A DNA stretch of 64,000 nt, from positions 62,001 through 126,000 of the forward strand of contig WWBZ02000018.1 in assembly GCA_011503125.2 (NCBI GenBank), written 5' to 3'. This DNA comes from Botryosphaeria dothidea. Taxonomy: Eukaryota > Ascomycota > Dothideomycetes > Botryosphaeriales > Botryosphaeriaceae. Shown here piece after piece: positions 52,620 through 63,289 of this stretch (position 1 is the first letter of the stretch; the number at the start of each line of letters is the position of its first letter). The translations under genes and the position numbers were made by a program. Below the pieces are notes generated by a model. It saw only the letters and a program-made list of their open reading frames with translations. It was not told where the DNA came from and did no database searches.

Positions 52620-52651
52620 ATCGCTCTACCTATATATATAGGTAGAGCGAT
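52620..52651. terminator. Perfect 32-nt palindrome
   Basis: 'ATCGCTCTACCTATAT' and its exact reverse complement 'ATATAGGTAGAGCGAT' lie between the polymerase relic and the tRNA in front of nad2. It is a strong hairpin and may be a processing or termination signal, or another mobile palindrome. Confidence 0.7.
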
Positions 52652-52717
52652 CTCTTATTTCTTATTTTTTTTTTTACACAAAAAGACAAAAGCAAGGTAT
52701 TACCTTTAATGATAAAC

Positions 52718-52786
52718 TCTTATTGGCTTAATGGTAAAGCAGGATGCTATTAGTATCTAGATCCAGGTTCGAGTCTTGGATAAGAA
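52718..52786 (+). tRNA. trnR(UCU)-derived tRNA with altered anticodon
   Basis: It matches trnR(UCU) at 63221-63289 nearly throughout (acceptor TCTTATT/GATAAGA), but the anticodon loop is CTATTAG, giving AUU instead of UCU. It ends one base before the nad2 ATG, so it may persist as an RNA-processing signal even if it no longer decodes. Confidence 0.65.
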
Positions 52787-52787
52787 T

Positions 52788-55700
52788 ATGTTACTTACTT
52801 CTTTAATTTTATTATTAATGTCTAATGCCGTTACTACTAGACGTGATAAATCTATATTATATTCTCGTGTTGCTATTATAATATTATTATATTCAAGTTT
52901 CTTATGTTACAGTGGTCTAAATATATCATTTTTAGAAAAAGGAATTGGTTTATACGGGGGCTTATTTTATGTTAACAGTACTACACAAATTTTCCATCTA
53001 TTTGTACTATTATTAAGTGCATCAATATTAAGTTTAACTGCTTTCTATCCTAGAAAAATTTGATTAGAAAACTACTCTAGCTTTAATCACTTAATCTTTT
53101 CTAAGTTCTTAAACTATAAAACAAAAATAATAAATAAAATGGGTGAACAATTTAGAATTATAGAATATCCACTTATAATTTTATTTATAGTAAGTGGAGC
53201 TTTATTTTTAATGTCAAGTAGTGATATAGTTTCAATATTTTTATCTATAGAATTACAAAGTTATGGTTTATATTTATTAAGTACCATATATAGAAACTCG
53301 GAATTAGCTACTAGTGGAGGTCTTACATATTTCTTATTAGGGGGTCTATCTTCTTGTTTTATATTATTATCAACTAGTTTATTATATGCTAATTCTGGTA
53401 CTACTAGTCTAGATAGTTTATATGTAATAACTAGCATATCAGAAACATCTCTTGATAATACAAATATACTATATTGATATAAACCATATTATATACATCT
53501 TTCATTACTTATTATGTCAGTAGGATTTTTATTCAAAGTGAGTGCAGCACCTTTCCATTTCTGAAGTCCTGAATTATGATCTGGGAAATCATTAAAGTCA
53601 CTATCATCGTGATTACGGGACCAATTGCCAAATTCCGGAGACGCCCTAGAACTTAAGGTACCAAGCTATGGTCTAATGTCCATGTGTGGATGAACTAATC
53701 ACTCATGTAAGGTAACAAGCCTTAAGACTTCTGAAAAGAGAGTGGGTTATCGCGGATCTAACTCAGTCACTGGTTTATCTCTAAATAAACTACAAACTGT
53801 AAAAGAACAACGAGTATACGGTAATTGATACGATTTATCGTATTTAAGATGTACTCTATTAGGTTTCGAGAGAAATCGTTCAGTAAAAATCCCTTATAAC
53901 CAAATTATGCTAAAACGACTTTTTACAAATACCCCGGGGGGGTTGCCCCAGCAAGCCTACGGGGGAGACCCTCACAGGGGGGCTAGTAATAATATTAACA
54001 CTAAGTCCCGAAGGGGACTTCCCCTTAAGAAGGCCCCTGGAGGGACCTTACCGCAGGGTAAGACTTCTTCTATTAATTTACTTATTTTACCTTGATTTGT
54101 TACAGGGTTCACAGATGCCGAAGGATGTTTCACTATTATATTGCGTAAATCACCTTTCTCTTCGAGAAGGTCCCTTAAGGGGCCTGACCGTGAGACAGGC
54201 CCCTTTGGGACTAGAAGCAACACAGGTTGAAAAATCGAAGCTAATTTTATTATTAATCTTCATAAAAAAGATGTTGAACTCTTAAAACGTATTCAAGAAT
54301 TTTTTTGTGGTTTTGGGCGTATAAGTAAAGAGAGAAAAGGTTGTCGTGATTTTACGGTCAGTTCTTTAGATCAAATTATCACAGTAATTATTCCTCACTT
54401 TGACAAATATCCATTAATCACTCAGAAGCTTGGGGATTATCTTCTATTTAGAGAGGTTGTTATGATGATGAAGCAAGGTAAACATTTAACATCTGAAGGT
54501 TTAAAAGGAATTATTAATATTAGAGCTTCTATGGATAGAGGGTTAACTCCTGCATTGAAAGAAGCTTTCCCTGATTATGTTTCTGTGTCTAGACCTTTAG
54601 TTGACATTCACAAATTACTTCCTATTCATCCTTATTGAATTGCAGGTTTTGTCTCGGGTGATGGTTCTTTTATGGTTAAATTGAGAGTTAATAATGTTTA
54701 TAGTGCAGGTGGCCGTATTGAGTTGGCCTTTGTTTTAACTCAACACTCTCGTGATCTGACACTTATTAAATGTTTAGCTGATTTATTCGCATGTGGGCAG
54801 GCTTATGCTTATAAGGATTATGCGGAATTTAAATGTCGTACTTTCAAGGATATCTATGAAAAGATCTTGCCTTTTTTCCTTAAATATCCTATCCTTGGTA
54901 TTAAATCAAAAGATTTCGAAGATTGATCCAAGGTTGCGGAGATTATTAATTCGAAGGCTCATCTTACTAAGGAAGGATTTGAACAAATTCAAGAGATTAA
55001 GGCTGGAATGAATAGAGGTAGAGAAAATGTTTAATACTTTTTATATTACTTATATTACATCCGATTTTTACATTATATAATGTCTTATTTTGTTATATAT
55101 TATCTTTGTATAAAGTTGTTAAGCTAATTTGTACGATAAATTTTACTACCAAGGATGTCTATGACGCTATACCTACTATAGTTACAACATTTGTAGCTAT
55201 TGTAGCTAAAGTATCTATATTTATTTTCTTCTTAGGGTTAGTGCATTACACTAGCAAATCTTTATTCTCTTTCAACTATTCATGAACTACTAGTTTATTG
55301 TTGAGTTCGTTATTATCATTAATAGTGGGGTCAGTACTTGGTTTAACTCAATTTAGAATAAAAAGATTATATGCTTATAGTACAATTTCACATGTAGGTT
55401 TTATACTATTAGCTTTAAGTGTGTACAGTATAGAATCAGTACAAGCATTTATTTTCTATTTAATGCAATATTCAGTCTCTAATTTAAATTCATTTATAAT
55501 TTTAGTTACTATGGGGTATTCATTATATCTTTATACAAATGATGATGCAAATTATAAAGATCTTCAAGATAAAAATAATTCACCTATACAACTTATTAGT
55601 CAAATAAAAGGATACTTTTATATAAATCCACTTTTAGCATTGAGTTTATCTATAAGTCTTTTCTCTTTTGCCGGTATTCCCCCTTTAATGGGATTCTTTG

Positions 55701-56059
55701 CTAAACAGATGGTATTTAGTGCTGCACTAGATAATGGTTATGTTTTCATTACATTAGTTGCAATATTAACAAGTGTAGTAAGTGCAGTTTACTACTTAGC
55801 AGTTATAAAACAAGTTTTCTTTGAAAAACCTGATTATAAGTTAAATTCAGAATTAAATGATTTAGTACTTACAGGTAATATTATTAATCGTGCAGGGTTA
55901 ATACACAAATTTACATATAATGCTGGAAATATAAAATTATCAGGACATCAAACTATTACAATTTCTATATTAACTCTTGTTATTTTACTATTTATATTTA
56001 TACCTCAGGAATGATTAAGCATGGCTAATATATTAGCCCTTATTATGTTTAACCCTTAA
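52788..56059 (+). CDS. nad2: NADH dehydrogenase subunit 2 (two exons)
   Basis: Antiporter-like membrane subunit of complex I. Exons 52788-53570 and 55154-56059 join in frame to 562 residues, typical for fungi. The junction [19 protein letters not shown] is conserved. Other landmarks are [40 protein letters not shown] and [16 protein letters not shown]. The start ATG follows a tRNA with one base between. The stop TAA is followed after two bases by the nad3 ATG, a close nad2-nad3 arrangement. Near-copies of the first about 30 codons stand at 29511 and 49435, and the last about 90 codons have a diverged copy at 49870-50142. Confidence 0.95.
53907..55034 (+). CDS. LAGLIDADG endonuclease in nad2 intron, with in-frame GC clusters
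   Basis: 375 residues in code 4. Motif 1 is [17 protein letters not shown] (about residues 63-79) and motif 2 [16 protein letters not shown] (about residues 243-258). The usual blocks are present ([35 protein letters not shown]). Two GC clusters contribute coding sequence without breaking the frame: one in the N-terminus ([17 protein letters not shown] and [17 protein letters not shown]), one between motif 1 and the first helix ([20 protein letters not shown]). The ATG at 53907 lies just before the first cluster; the true start may differ. The protein may still fold, since the insertions fall at a terminus and a loop. Confidence 0.85.
53930..54062. repeat. GC clusters in the N-terminus of the nad2 intron HE
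   Basis: 'CCCCGGGGGGGTTGCCCC' to 'CAGGGGGGCTAG' and 'CCCGAAGGGGACTTCCCC' to 'CCGCAGGGTAAG', separated by an AT stretch. A third cluster is at 54163-54214 ('GAAGGTCCCTTAAGGGGCCT' .. 'TTTGGGACTAG'). Confidence 0.8.
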
Positions 56060-56061
56060 AT

Positions 56062-57348
56062 ATGACTAGTACTACATTCTTTCTTGTATTTATACCTATA
56101 TTAGCTGTTATTCTTTTAGCAGTAAATTTAATTTTAGCTCCACATACTCCTTATGAAGAAAAAGGTTCGGCGTTCGAGTGTGGTTTTCATTCTTTCCAGC
56201 AAACTAGAAGTCCTTTTAATATTTCATTCTTTATATTTGCCTTGTTATTTCTTCTTTTTGATTTAGAGATATTATTAGTATATCCTTATGTTGTTAGTGC
56301 CTATACAAACGGTGCTTATGGTTTAATAGTAATGCTTATTTTCTTTGTCATGTTAACTTTAGGTTTCGTATTTGAATTAGGGAAAGGAGCCCTAAAAATC
56401 GATAGTAGACAATACAATAATATAAGCGATAATGTTGTTAAAAATAACCTCATTATACATATAAAAAATTTAAGAGGTAATTCTCAAACTCGGTCTTTTT
56501 ATCAAAAGAGGTATTATTCCACAGGCCCGTCTAATAATGTGCCTATTGCTGTATATGATAATGCATATGATGATAAAGATAGAATATTAAGAGAAAATAA
56601 AGGTAAATCTGGTATTTATCGTTGAATTAACCTCAATAATGGTAAAAGTTATGTAGGTTCTTCTGTGCACCTAAAAGAAAGATTTATTAGTTACTATAAT
56701 ATAAATCATCTTAGAGATAACTATAGTATGTTAATCTGTCGTGCTTTAATTAAGTACGGTTATTCTAGTTTCAAATTGGAGATTTTAGAGTATTGCACTC
56801 TTGAAGATCTTGTAGCTAAAGAAAATTATTATATAGACCTTCTAAACCCTAAGTATAACATAGTTCAGGAATCTAGCACTATGCCTTCTAGATTAGGGTT
56901 TACTCATAGTAAGACTACTATAGTTAAAATAGCTAAAGCTCAACCTAGTAGAGTAACAGTTTCAGTAAAAGATCTTTTGACTAATACTGAAAAAATATAT
57001 CACTCTATAAGAGAAGCAGAGAAAGATTTAAACCTAGCTCACGGTCGAATTGTAAAATATTTTAATAGTAATCAGATCAAACCTATGAATAAAAGATATA
57101 TTATAACTAAATTAGAAACAACTTATGTAAAAACAACTAAAGTTGTAGAGTCTTGACGTACAGGTATAAGAATAGAGGTATTAGATTTAGATACTGGTGT
57201 TACAACAATTTATTCTACTATCCGTAGTGCAGCCAAAGAATTAGGCATAGCACGTTCCACTATTAGTAATTATCTACAGTCAGGTGAGCCTTATATGAAT
57301 AAGTATAAGTTTTCTTATTTTAAGTCTAGTTCACCTGATAATGAGTAA
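56062..57348 (+). CDS. nad3: nad3 fused in frame to a GIY-YIG endonuclease
   Basis: A single frame of 428 residues. Residues 1 to about 118 are a full Nad3, a small complex I membrane subunit: MTSTTFFLVFIPILAV, YEEKGSAFECGFHSFQQTRS, LVYPYVVSAYTNGAYGL, and GKGALKIDSRQ. A linker of about 60 residues leads to 'ENKGKSGIYRWINLNNGKSY' and 'VGSSVHLKERFISYY' (GIY at about residue 179), then ALIKYGYSSFKLEILEYC, EN in KENYYIDLLNP, and two C-terminal repeats (STIRSAAKELGIARSTIS). All key motifs look intact. No intron core lies between the parts. A redundant nad3 3' end remains downstream. Confidence 0.92.
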
Positions 57349-57360
57349 ATCTCATAAACT

Positions 57361-57710
57361 GGCTTTCATTCTTTCCAACAAACTAGATCTAGGGGCCCCC
57401 CCGCCCCGTGGATCCACCCCCCCCCCTCTAAAGGGGGGGGGGGGGTAGATCTCCTTTCAATATATCTTTCTTCATTTTCGCTCTTTTATTTTTACTATTC
57501 GATTTAGAAATTCTTTTAGTTTATCCTTACGTAGTTAGTGCTTATACTAACGGTTCTTACGGTTTAATTATTATGTTAATATTCTTTGTCATGTTAACTT
57601 TAGGTTTCGTATTTGAATTAGGTAAAGGAGCTTTAAAAATTGACAGTAGACAAAATGAATCTTTATTTAATAAAGGTAATAATTATTACCATTTTAATAT
57701 AAAAAAATAA
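57361..57710 (+). pseudogene. Displaced original 3' end of nad3
   Basis: It repeats nad3 from about codon 41 to the end ('FHSFQQTR', then FNISFFIFALLFLLFDLEIL and GKGALKIDSRQNESLFNK) with mainly silent differences from the fused copy and its own stop. It has no start, and a GC cluster (57385-57452) splits it. This is what remains if a cassette of 'nad3 3' part + GIY-YIG' inserted into nad3 near codon 41. Confidence 0.9.
57385..57452. repeat. GC cluster in the displaced nad3 end
   Basis: 'CTAGGGGCCCCCCCGCCCCG' then 'GGATCCACCC' and '..GGGGTAGATCT', bounded by AGATCT. It is related to 45537-45588. The native bases are 'ACTAGAAGTCC'; here 'ACTAGATCT' precedes and 'AGATCTCC' follows the insert. 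Confidence 0.88.
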
Positions 57711-58223
57711 TAATACATATAAAAAAGCTTTTTATATTCTACTAGTAGCCTAAATTTTTTCCCTAGAGACTAGCCCCCTGCGGGGGCGTGGTCTCCTCCC
57801 CTTCCTCCCCCTCCCCTCCGGGGGGGGGGGGGAAGAGACTAGTGTATATTTAAATATATATTTTTTATAGCTAAAAAATACGAAAAATTTGTTTTTCCGA
57901 ATGGTACCTCCTGCCTACTGCTGGCGAAGCAAGTGTCGGTCGCCCTTAGGTATAATTAATCAGGTAAAATTTAATCAGATACATACTACAGTAAGAGTAA
58001 ATAATAATAATATTTATATGATTTTTAAATTTATACAAAATTTGTTAAATTTAATATTCTCTTTTATTTTATATAGAGAGAAGAAAAGTACGTTACGTAA
58101 AAAGTTTTTTTCTAGATTATTGTTTTTTAGAATCTAAAAGGTGTAATTATTTTTATTAATTAAAATTCCTTTAGGTATATAATATATAATATAACATATG
58201 CAAGTAAAAATATAATATAATAA
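57711..58223. other. Spacer with GC cluster before atp9
   Basis: A GC cluster at about 57768-57842 ('ACTAGCCCCCTGCGGGGGCG' .. 'GAAGAGACTAGT') is bounded by ACTAG at both ends. A second GC-rich piece lies at about 57898-57950. The rest is AT-rich leader with no supportable gene. Confidence 0.6.
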
Positions 58224-58448
<225 letters not shown>

Positions 58449-58797
58449 TATTTTTTTTGGATAGAGCCTTATGCATTGAAAGGTGTACGTAGAGTTCGTC
58501 GGGATCGGTCAAATATATATAAAAAAAATTGCACAATATTGTGCAATTTTTATTTAATTTTTTAAAGATTATAAAGTACAAATTTTATAATTTTTTTTAA
58601 CTGCATATTTCTTTATGCAATCATGTGATAATGTTTATATCACTAGGAGAAGGGTAAAATTTTTTATCTAAAGCCTAGTATAATTAGTCAAATATATATA
58701 AATAAAAATATTACCTATGATAAGGTAACTAGAGTAAACTTTTTAATAAAAAAAAAGATTTCTAGAAAGAAAATTAGATTATTTATTAAAAATAAAA
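58449..58797. other. Spacer between atp9 and cob
   Basis: AT-rich. It contains the palindrome 'AAAAATTGCACAATATTGTG' continuing to 'CAATTTTT' (about 58525-58553), which shares 'TTGCACAATATATTGTGCAA'-like sequence with about 32008. No gene. Confidence 0.55.
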
Positions 58798-61700
58798 ATG
58801 AGAATTTTAAAAAGTCATCCTCTTTTAAAACTGGTTAATTCATATGTGATTGATTCACCTCAACCTTCTAATATTAGTTATTTATGAAATTTTGGTTCTT
58901 TATTAGGTGTATGTTTAGTTATTCAGATTGTGACTGGAGTAACATTAGCGATGCATTACAATCCTAGTGTTTTAGAAGCATTTAACTCAGTTGAGCATAT
59001 TCCTGCAATCTCATAATGTGTTCATTAAACCAAGCTAATTGCTGAAATATCCTTCATTTTATAAAGGATAATTAGCAGGAAAATTTATAATTTATTATAA
59101 AGTTCTTCAGAGACTACACGCTTGGCATCTATATAGGAATAGAATATAGATGATGATATAGTCCAAAAACAGCTGAAAAGTTGTTTATTAATGTTTATTA
59201 ATATAGATTGTTCATTAGATATATCTGTATTATTTACCGCATGTATTGTAAAGAATCAAGAAGTTTATACTAAACCAAAAGAATTAAATTTTTTAGAAAG
59301 AGTATCAAAAGATTTCTTGTATTGATTTTCAGGTTTTACTGATGCAGAGGGAAATTTTTTAATTTCTTTTGATCATGGATATGTTAGATTTAGATTTAAA
59401 ATATGTTTACATATCGATGACATAGGAGTTTTATATACTATTAAAAATAATTTAGGTTTTGGTAGAGTAACCGTAGAAGGAAAAGCTTCTTGTTCTTTTG
59501 TGGTAGACAAGTTTGAAGATATTAAATTATTATTAGTTCTCTTTAAAGCTTTCCCATTATTAACTATCAAAAGATTGGATTATGAAAGTTTTTCTAAAGC
59601 TGTTCATGTGAAAATTGATAGTAAAAAATTATCTGAATCTGAAAATAAAAAGATTCTTGCTATTAAAAAAGGTATGAACAGAAAAAGAGTAATATCTTCA
59701 AACTTAAATATGACCAATATTACAAGTATTAATCCTAACTGATTAATAGGGTTTATAGAAGGAGAAGGAACTTTTGGTATTAAAAATTGATCTTCCTTAT
59801 ATATGCAGGTAGCTCAAAAAAATACTAGCAAAGAAGTATTAAATGCTATAGCTAATTTTTTATCTAGCTTACCTTCTAGTAATGAATTTGCAAGTAATTG
59901 TAAAATATTACCTTTAAATGTACTAAGTTTCGAAAACAAAAGAACAAAGGTAATATCTTTAGTAATTAATAGCACAGATAGTTTATATTATTATATACTA
60001 CCTTACATAGAATCTCATACTATGTATACTCGTAAATATATAGACTATAAACTATGAAAAGCAGCTTTACTACTAAAAATACATGGTTACTTTCTTTTAC
60101 CTGAAGGTAAAGCATTGTTTATGGATATTGCTAATATTCTTAATAAAAGATATAGTACAAAATCTTCTTTTGTTCTGCAAAAAACAGAGGAAGTAATTTA
60201 CAATATCTTTGTAAGATTAGAGGCAATCTTATTAACAACTTCTCCTTTTAAAGTAGAGGATAATATACCACATATTGTAAATGTAAGAGCATTTAATACA
60301 GCGAATAGATCTAAACAGCAAACGACTGTTTATGTCTATAACAATGGTAAATTAATTCCAGGGTCTCCTTTTTCTACTTATAGTAAAGCACATTTAGCTT
60401 TAGGATTAAGAAGTAGTAGTAATATGTGTGGTCGTTATATTGACACAGGTAAATTATACAAGGGAATATATCTAATATCTTCTATACCTAAAGATTAGCC
60501 ATCTTTAGGTGTACATTTTGATTATGAGGGATGTAAATAATGGATGATTAATTCGTTATTTACACGCTAACACTGCTTCTGCTTTCTTCTTCTTAGTTTA
60601 TTTACATATAGGAAGAGGTTTATACTATGGGTCTTACAGAGCACCAAGAACTCTAGTATGAGCTATAGGTACTGTAATATTAATACTAATGATGGCTACT
60701 GCTTTCCTGGGTTATGAACATAGCCCAAAATGGTTTAATATAAGTATTTTCTATGCAATTATTTTAATTATTGTATATTATACTATACAAAATTTAGTTA
60801 AAAGAAATAAGGTTTTAATATACCCAGTAGGAAATATTGTGAAAAATACAAAGTATAATAAATTAAATAATAAGTCAACATACTTTTTAAATAAAAGAAG
60901 ATATAGTACAATTCCTTGTTCAAATAATAGTATTAAATTTAGTTCTGAAAGATTAAATTCAATAATTAAAGAATTAGGATTAAATCCTGTGTATATTTTT
61001 GAAAACCTAGATTCAGAAAATATTAGAAAACAAATATTAAATGAGACTAAAGGTTTAAGTGGTATATACATGATAGTTAATAAAATAACTAAAGATTACT
61101 ATATTGGTTCTGCGGCAACTAATAAATTTTATGCTAGATTCAGCAATCATCTAATTTATTTCAGAGGTAGCAAAATAGTTAAATCTGCAGTAAAAAAATA
61201 TGAATTAGAGAATTTTGCTTTTATAATATTAGAATTATATCCTAATATTGTTACTAAAGAAAATAATAAAGAATTGTTGAATTTAGAAGATAAATATTTA
61301 AAATTGTTATTGCCTAATTATAATATTTTAACTGAGGCAGGTTCCAGTTTTGGTTATAAACATACTGAAGTTGACCGTCAAAAAATGAAAGACATATATA
61401 GCGAAGCAAGACGGGAAAAGATAGGTAGTTTAAATAGAGGTAAAAGACTTTCTCCTGAAACAATAGAAAAAATTAGAGAGAAAGCATTAAATAGACCACC
61501 TATGTCTGATGAGACTAAAAAAAAATGTATTAAACATACAAGACCTGTAGTCTTATATAATCTGAATGGAACTGTTTACGGTGAATATTCTACTATCTTA
61601 GATGCAGCTAATTCTATAAACTGTGGCGAAAAAACTATTAGAAGAGCACTAAAAACAGAAAAAGGATTAGTAAAAAGACAATGAATAGTAAAAGATTTGT

Positions 61701-62833
61701 TTAGTAAATAGTTATCTTATTATCAATATTTATTATATATTTTTTTTATATTAAACCATAGTCCCGCGAGTAACAATCTTTCTGCAATCTTTATAGAAAA
61801 AGAAGGATTAAAGTGGTATAACCCGACGGCGTTATAGAATAGTCTTTAAGATTATTTGGCGATGTTAGTGAAAACGATCAAAGAAGTTTTACAAGCTTTA
61901 AGATCGTCGGTCATATAAATGATCGCGACAGACTGGGTCACTAATGGGTGGCTGAAATGCTGCTTAATGCACAGTCGGAACTTTTAGTTAGATAAAAAGT
62001 ATTTAACTAATAGAATATACAAATTCAAAGTTATTCTAGCTTATTATACTTTTTAATAAGTAAGTTTGTATGTCTTGCCATACGGTCAAATGAGTTTATG
62101 GGGTGCAACAGTTATTACTAACTTAATGAGTGCTATACCTTGAGTTGGACAAGATATAGTCGAGTTTATTTGAGGGGGATTCTCCGTTAACAATGCCACT
62201 TTAAATAGATTCTTCTCATTACATTTTGTATTACCATTTGTCTTAGCTGCATTAGCATTAATGCACCTAATTGCATTACATGATACTGCAGGGTCAGGTA
62301 ACCCTTTAGGTGTTTCAGGTAACTATGATAGATTACCTTTTGCTCCTTACTTTATATTTAAAGATTTAATTACAATATTCTTATTTATTATAGTATTATC
62401 TGTATTTGTTTTCTTTATGCCTAATGTTTTAGGTGATAGTGAAAATTATGTAATGGCTAATCCTATGCAAACTCCACCTGCTATAGTACCTGAATGGTAC
62501 CTTCTTCCATTCTATGCTATATTAAGATCTATCCCTAACAAATTATTAGGGGTTATAGCTATGTTTAGTGCTATCTTAATATTATTAGTTATGCCATTCA
62601 CTGATTTAGGTAGATCAAGAGGTATACAATTTAGACCTTTAAGTAAAATAGCCTTTTTTGTATTCGTTGCTGACTTCTTAATGTTAATGGTTATAGGAGC
62701 TAAACACGTTGAATCACCATTTATAGAACTAGGTCAAGCATGTACTGCATATTATTTTGCCCATTTCTTAATAATAGTTCCATTAGTAAGTCTATTAGAA
62801 AATAGTTTAGTTGAGTTATCCTTTAGAAAATAA
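58798..62833 (+). CDS. cob: Cytochrome b (three exons)
   Basis: Membrane subunit of complex III, carrying two b haems. Exons 58798-58998, 60521-60712 and 62069-62833 join in frame to 385 residues, the usual length. The junctions read [15 protein letters not shown] and [16 protein letters not shown], and each exon ends in T with the intron ending in G. Landmarks are the haem ligands in '[13 protein letters not shown]' and '[12 protein letters not shown]', '[20 protein letters not shown]' and the Qo motif '[12 protein letters not shown]'. TGA is Trp in 'NGW' and 'EFIW'. Confidence 0.96.
58999..60520 (+). other. cob intron 1 (group I)
   Basis: The core precedes the ORF: 'CTAATTGCTGAAATATCC', 'ATAATTAGCAGGAAAA', 'TTCTTCAGAGACTACACG' and 'GATGATATAGTCCAAAAAC' (59035-59170). 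It has the same layout of P, Q, R and S elements as the two cores in cox3 zone 1. Confidence 0.88.
59191..60498 (+). CDS. LAGLIDADG endonuclease in cob intron 1
   Basis: 435 residues with motifs [17 protein letters not shown] (about residues 44-60) and [17 protein letters not shown] (about residues 184-200). Between them lie [11 protein letters not shown] and [18 protein letters not shown]. After the second domain a C-terminal extension, '[20 protein letters not shown]' then '[11 protein letters not shown]', resembles the short repeats found at GIY-YIG C-termini. The frame is intact to the TAG at 60496-60498. Motif acidic residues are conserved, so it may be active. Confidence 0.88.
60713..61711 (+). 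CDS. GIY-YIG endonuclease in cob intron 2, in frame with exon 2
   Basis: 332 codons follow exon 2 without a stop, with a hydrophobic stretch near the start ([16 protein letters not shown]). The GIY-YIG module is '[20 protein letters not shown]' and '[16 protein letters not shown]' (about 61044-61150), then ALL-type helix '[20 protein letters not shown]' and '[20 protein letters not shown]', and a basic C-terminal DNA-binding part ([39 protein letters not shown]). TGA at 61682 is Trp and the frame ends at TAG 61711. Unlike the nad6 and nad3 fusions, this one lies in a true intron and is removed by splicing. Confidence 0.9.
60713..62068 (+). other. cob intron 2 (group I)
   Basis: It starts right after '..CTTTCCTGGGT' and ends '..TAAGTTTG'. 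The 3' part (61750-62000) holds a core with 'AGACTGGGTCACTAATGGGT' and 'GATCGTCGGTCATATAAATG'. The subgroup was not assigned. Confidence 0.8.
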
Positions 62834-63220
62834 ATAAATGTTTATATTAATATTTAATATAGCGATTTTGTTTTCTATTTTGTAGAGAACAAAATTTATA
62901 TAAAAAATATATAAAAAGTATAAGATTAGTTATTAATCTTCTTATTGGTACTCAATATATATTATATACAGAATATTCTTATTATACTATTCCTCTCTGT
63001 TAACCCGTAGGGGTTAACAGTTAACAGAGAGGATTTCTTCTCCCGTAGGGGAGAGGATTCCCTCCCACCTCCCATAGGGAGGTATATAAATTTAAAGGTG
63101 ATAATATAACTAAATCAATAGATAATGATTTTATTGAACTTAAATTTTTTTTTACTATATTTGTTAAATAATACAAACAAATTTTTTTTTTATTAAATAA
63201 AATTTAAAATATTAATAAAC
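62834..63220. other. Spacer between cob and trnR(UCU)
   Basis: Nested palindromes lie at 62993-63090: 'TCCTCTCTGTTAACCCGTAG' against 'TTAACAGTTAACAGAGAGGA', 'TTCTCCCGTAGGGGAGAGGA' and 'CCTCCCATAGGGAGG'. No gene. Confidence 0.65.
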
Positions 63221-63289
63221 TCTTATTAGCTTAATGGTAAAGCAGGATACTTCTAATATCTAGATCCAAGTTCGAGTCTTGGATAAGAA
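63221..63289 (+). tRNA. trnR: tRNA-Arg (UCU)
   Basis: The acceptor TCTTATT pairs with GATAAGA. The stem GGATA/TATCT closes the loop CTTCTAA (UCU). It is the parent of the altered copy at 52718 and of 3' halves at 29485 and 49403. Confidence 0.88.

Larger units (their letters stand above)
53571..55153 (+). other. Group I intron in nad2
   Basis: The exon ends '..AGTCCT' and the intron ends '..CCAAG'. The recurrent core comes first: 'CAAATTCCGGAGACGCCCTA' (about 53628), 'TATCGCGGATCTAACTCAG', 'AAAGAACAACGAGTATACGG' and 'AAGATGTACTCTA', then the HE gene. Confidence 0.85.

Noticed and set aside
57889..58137. Plus-strand ORF of 82 codons before atp9
   Set aside because: It starts in GC-rich debris, ends in low-complexity AT sequence and has no recognisable motif.
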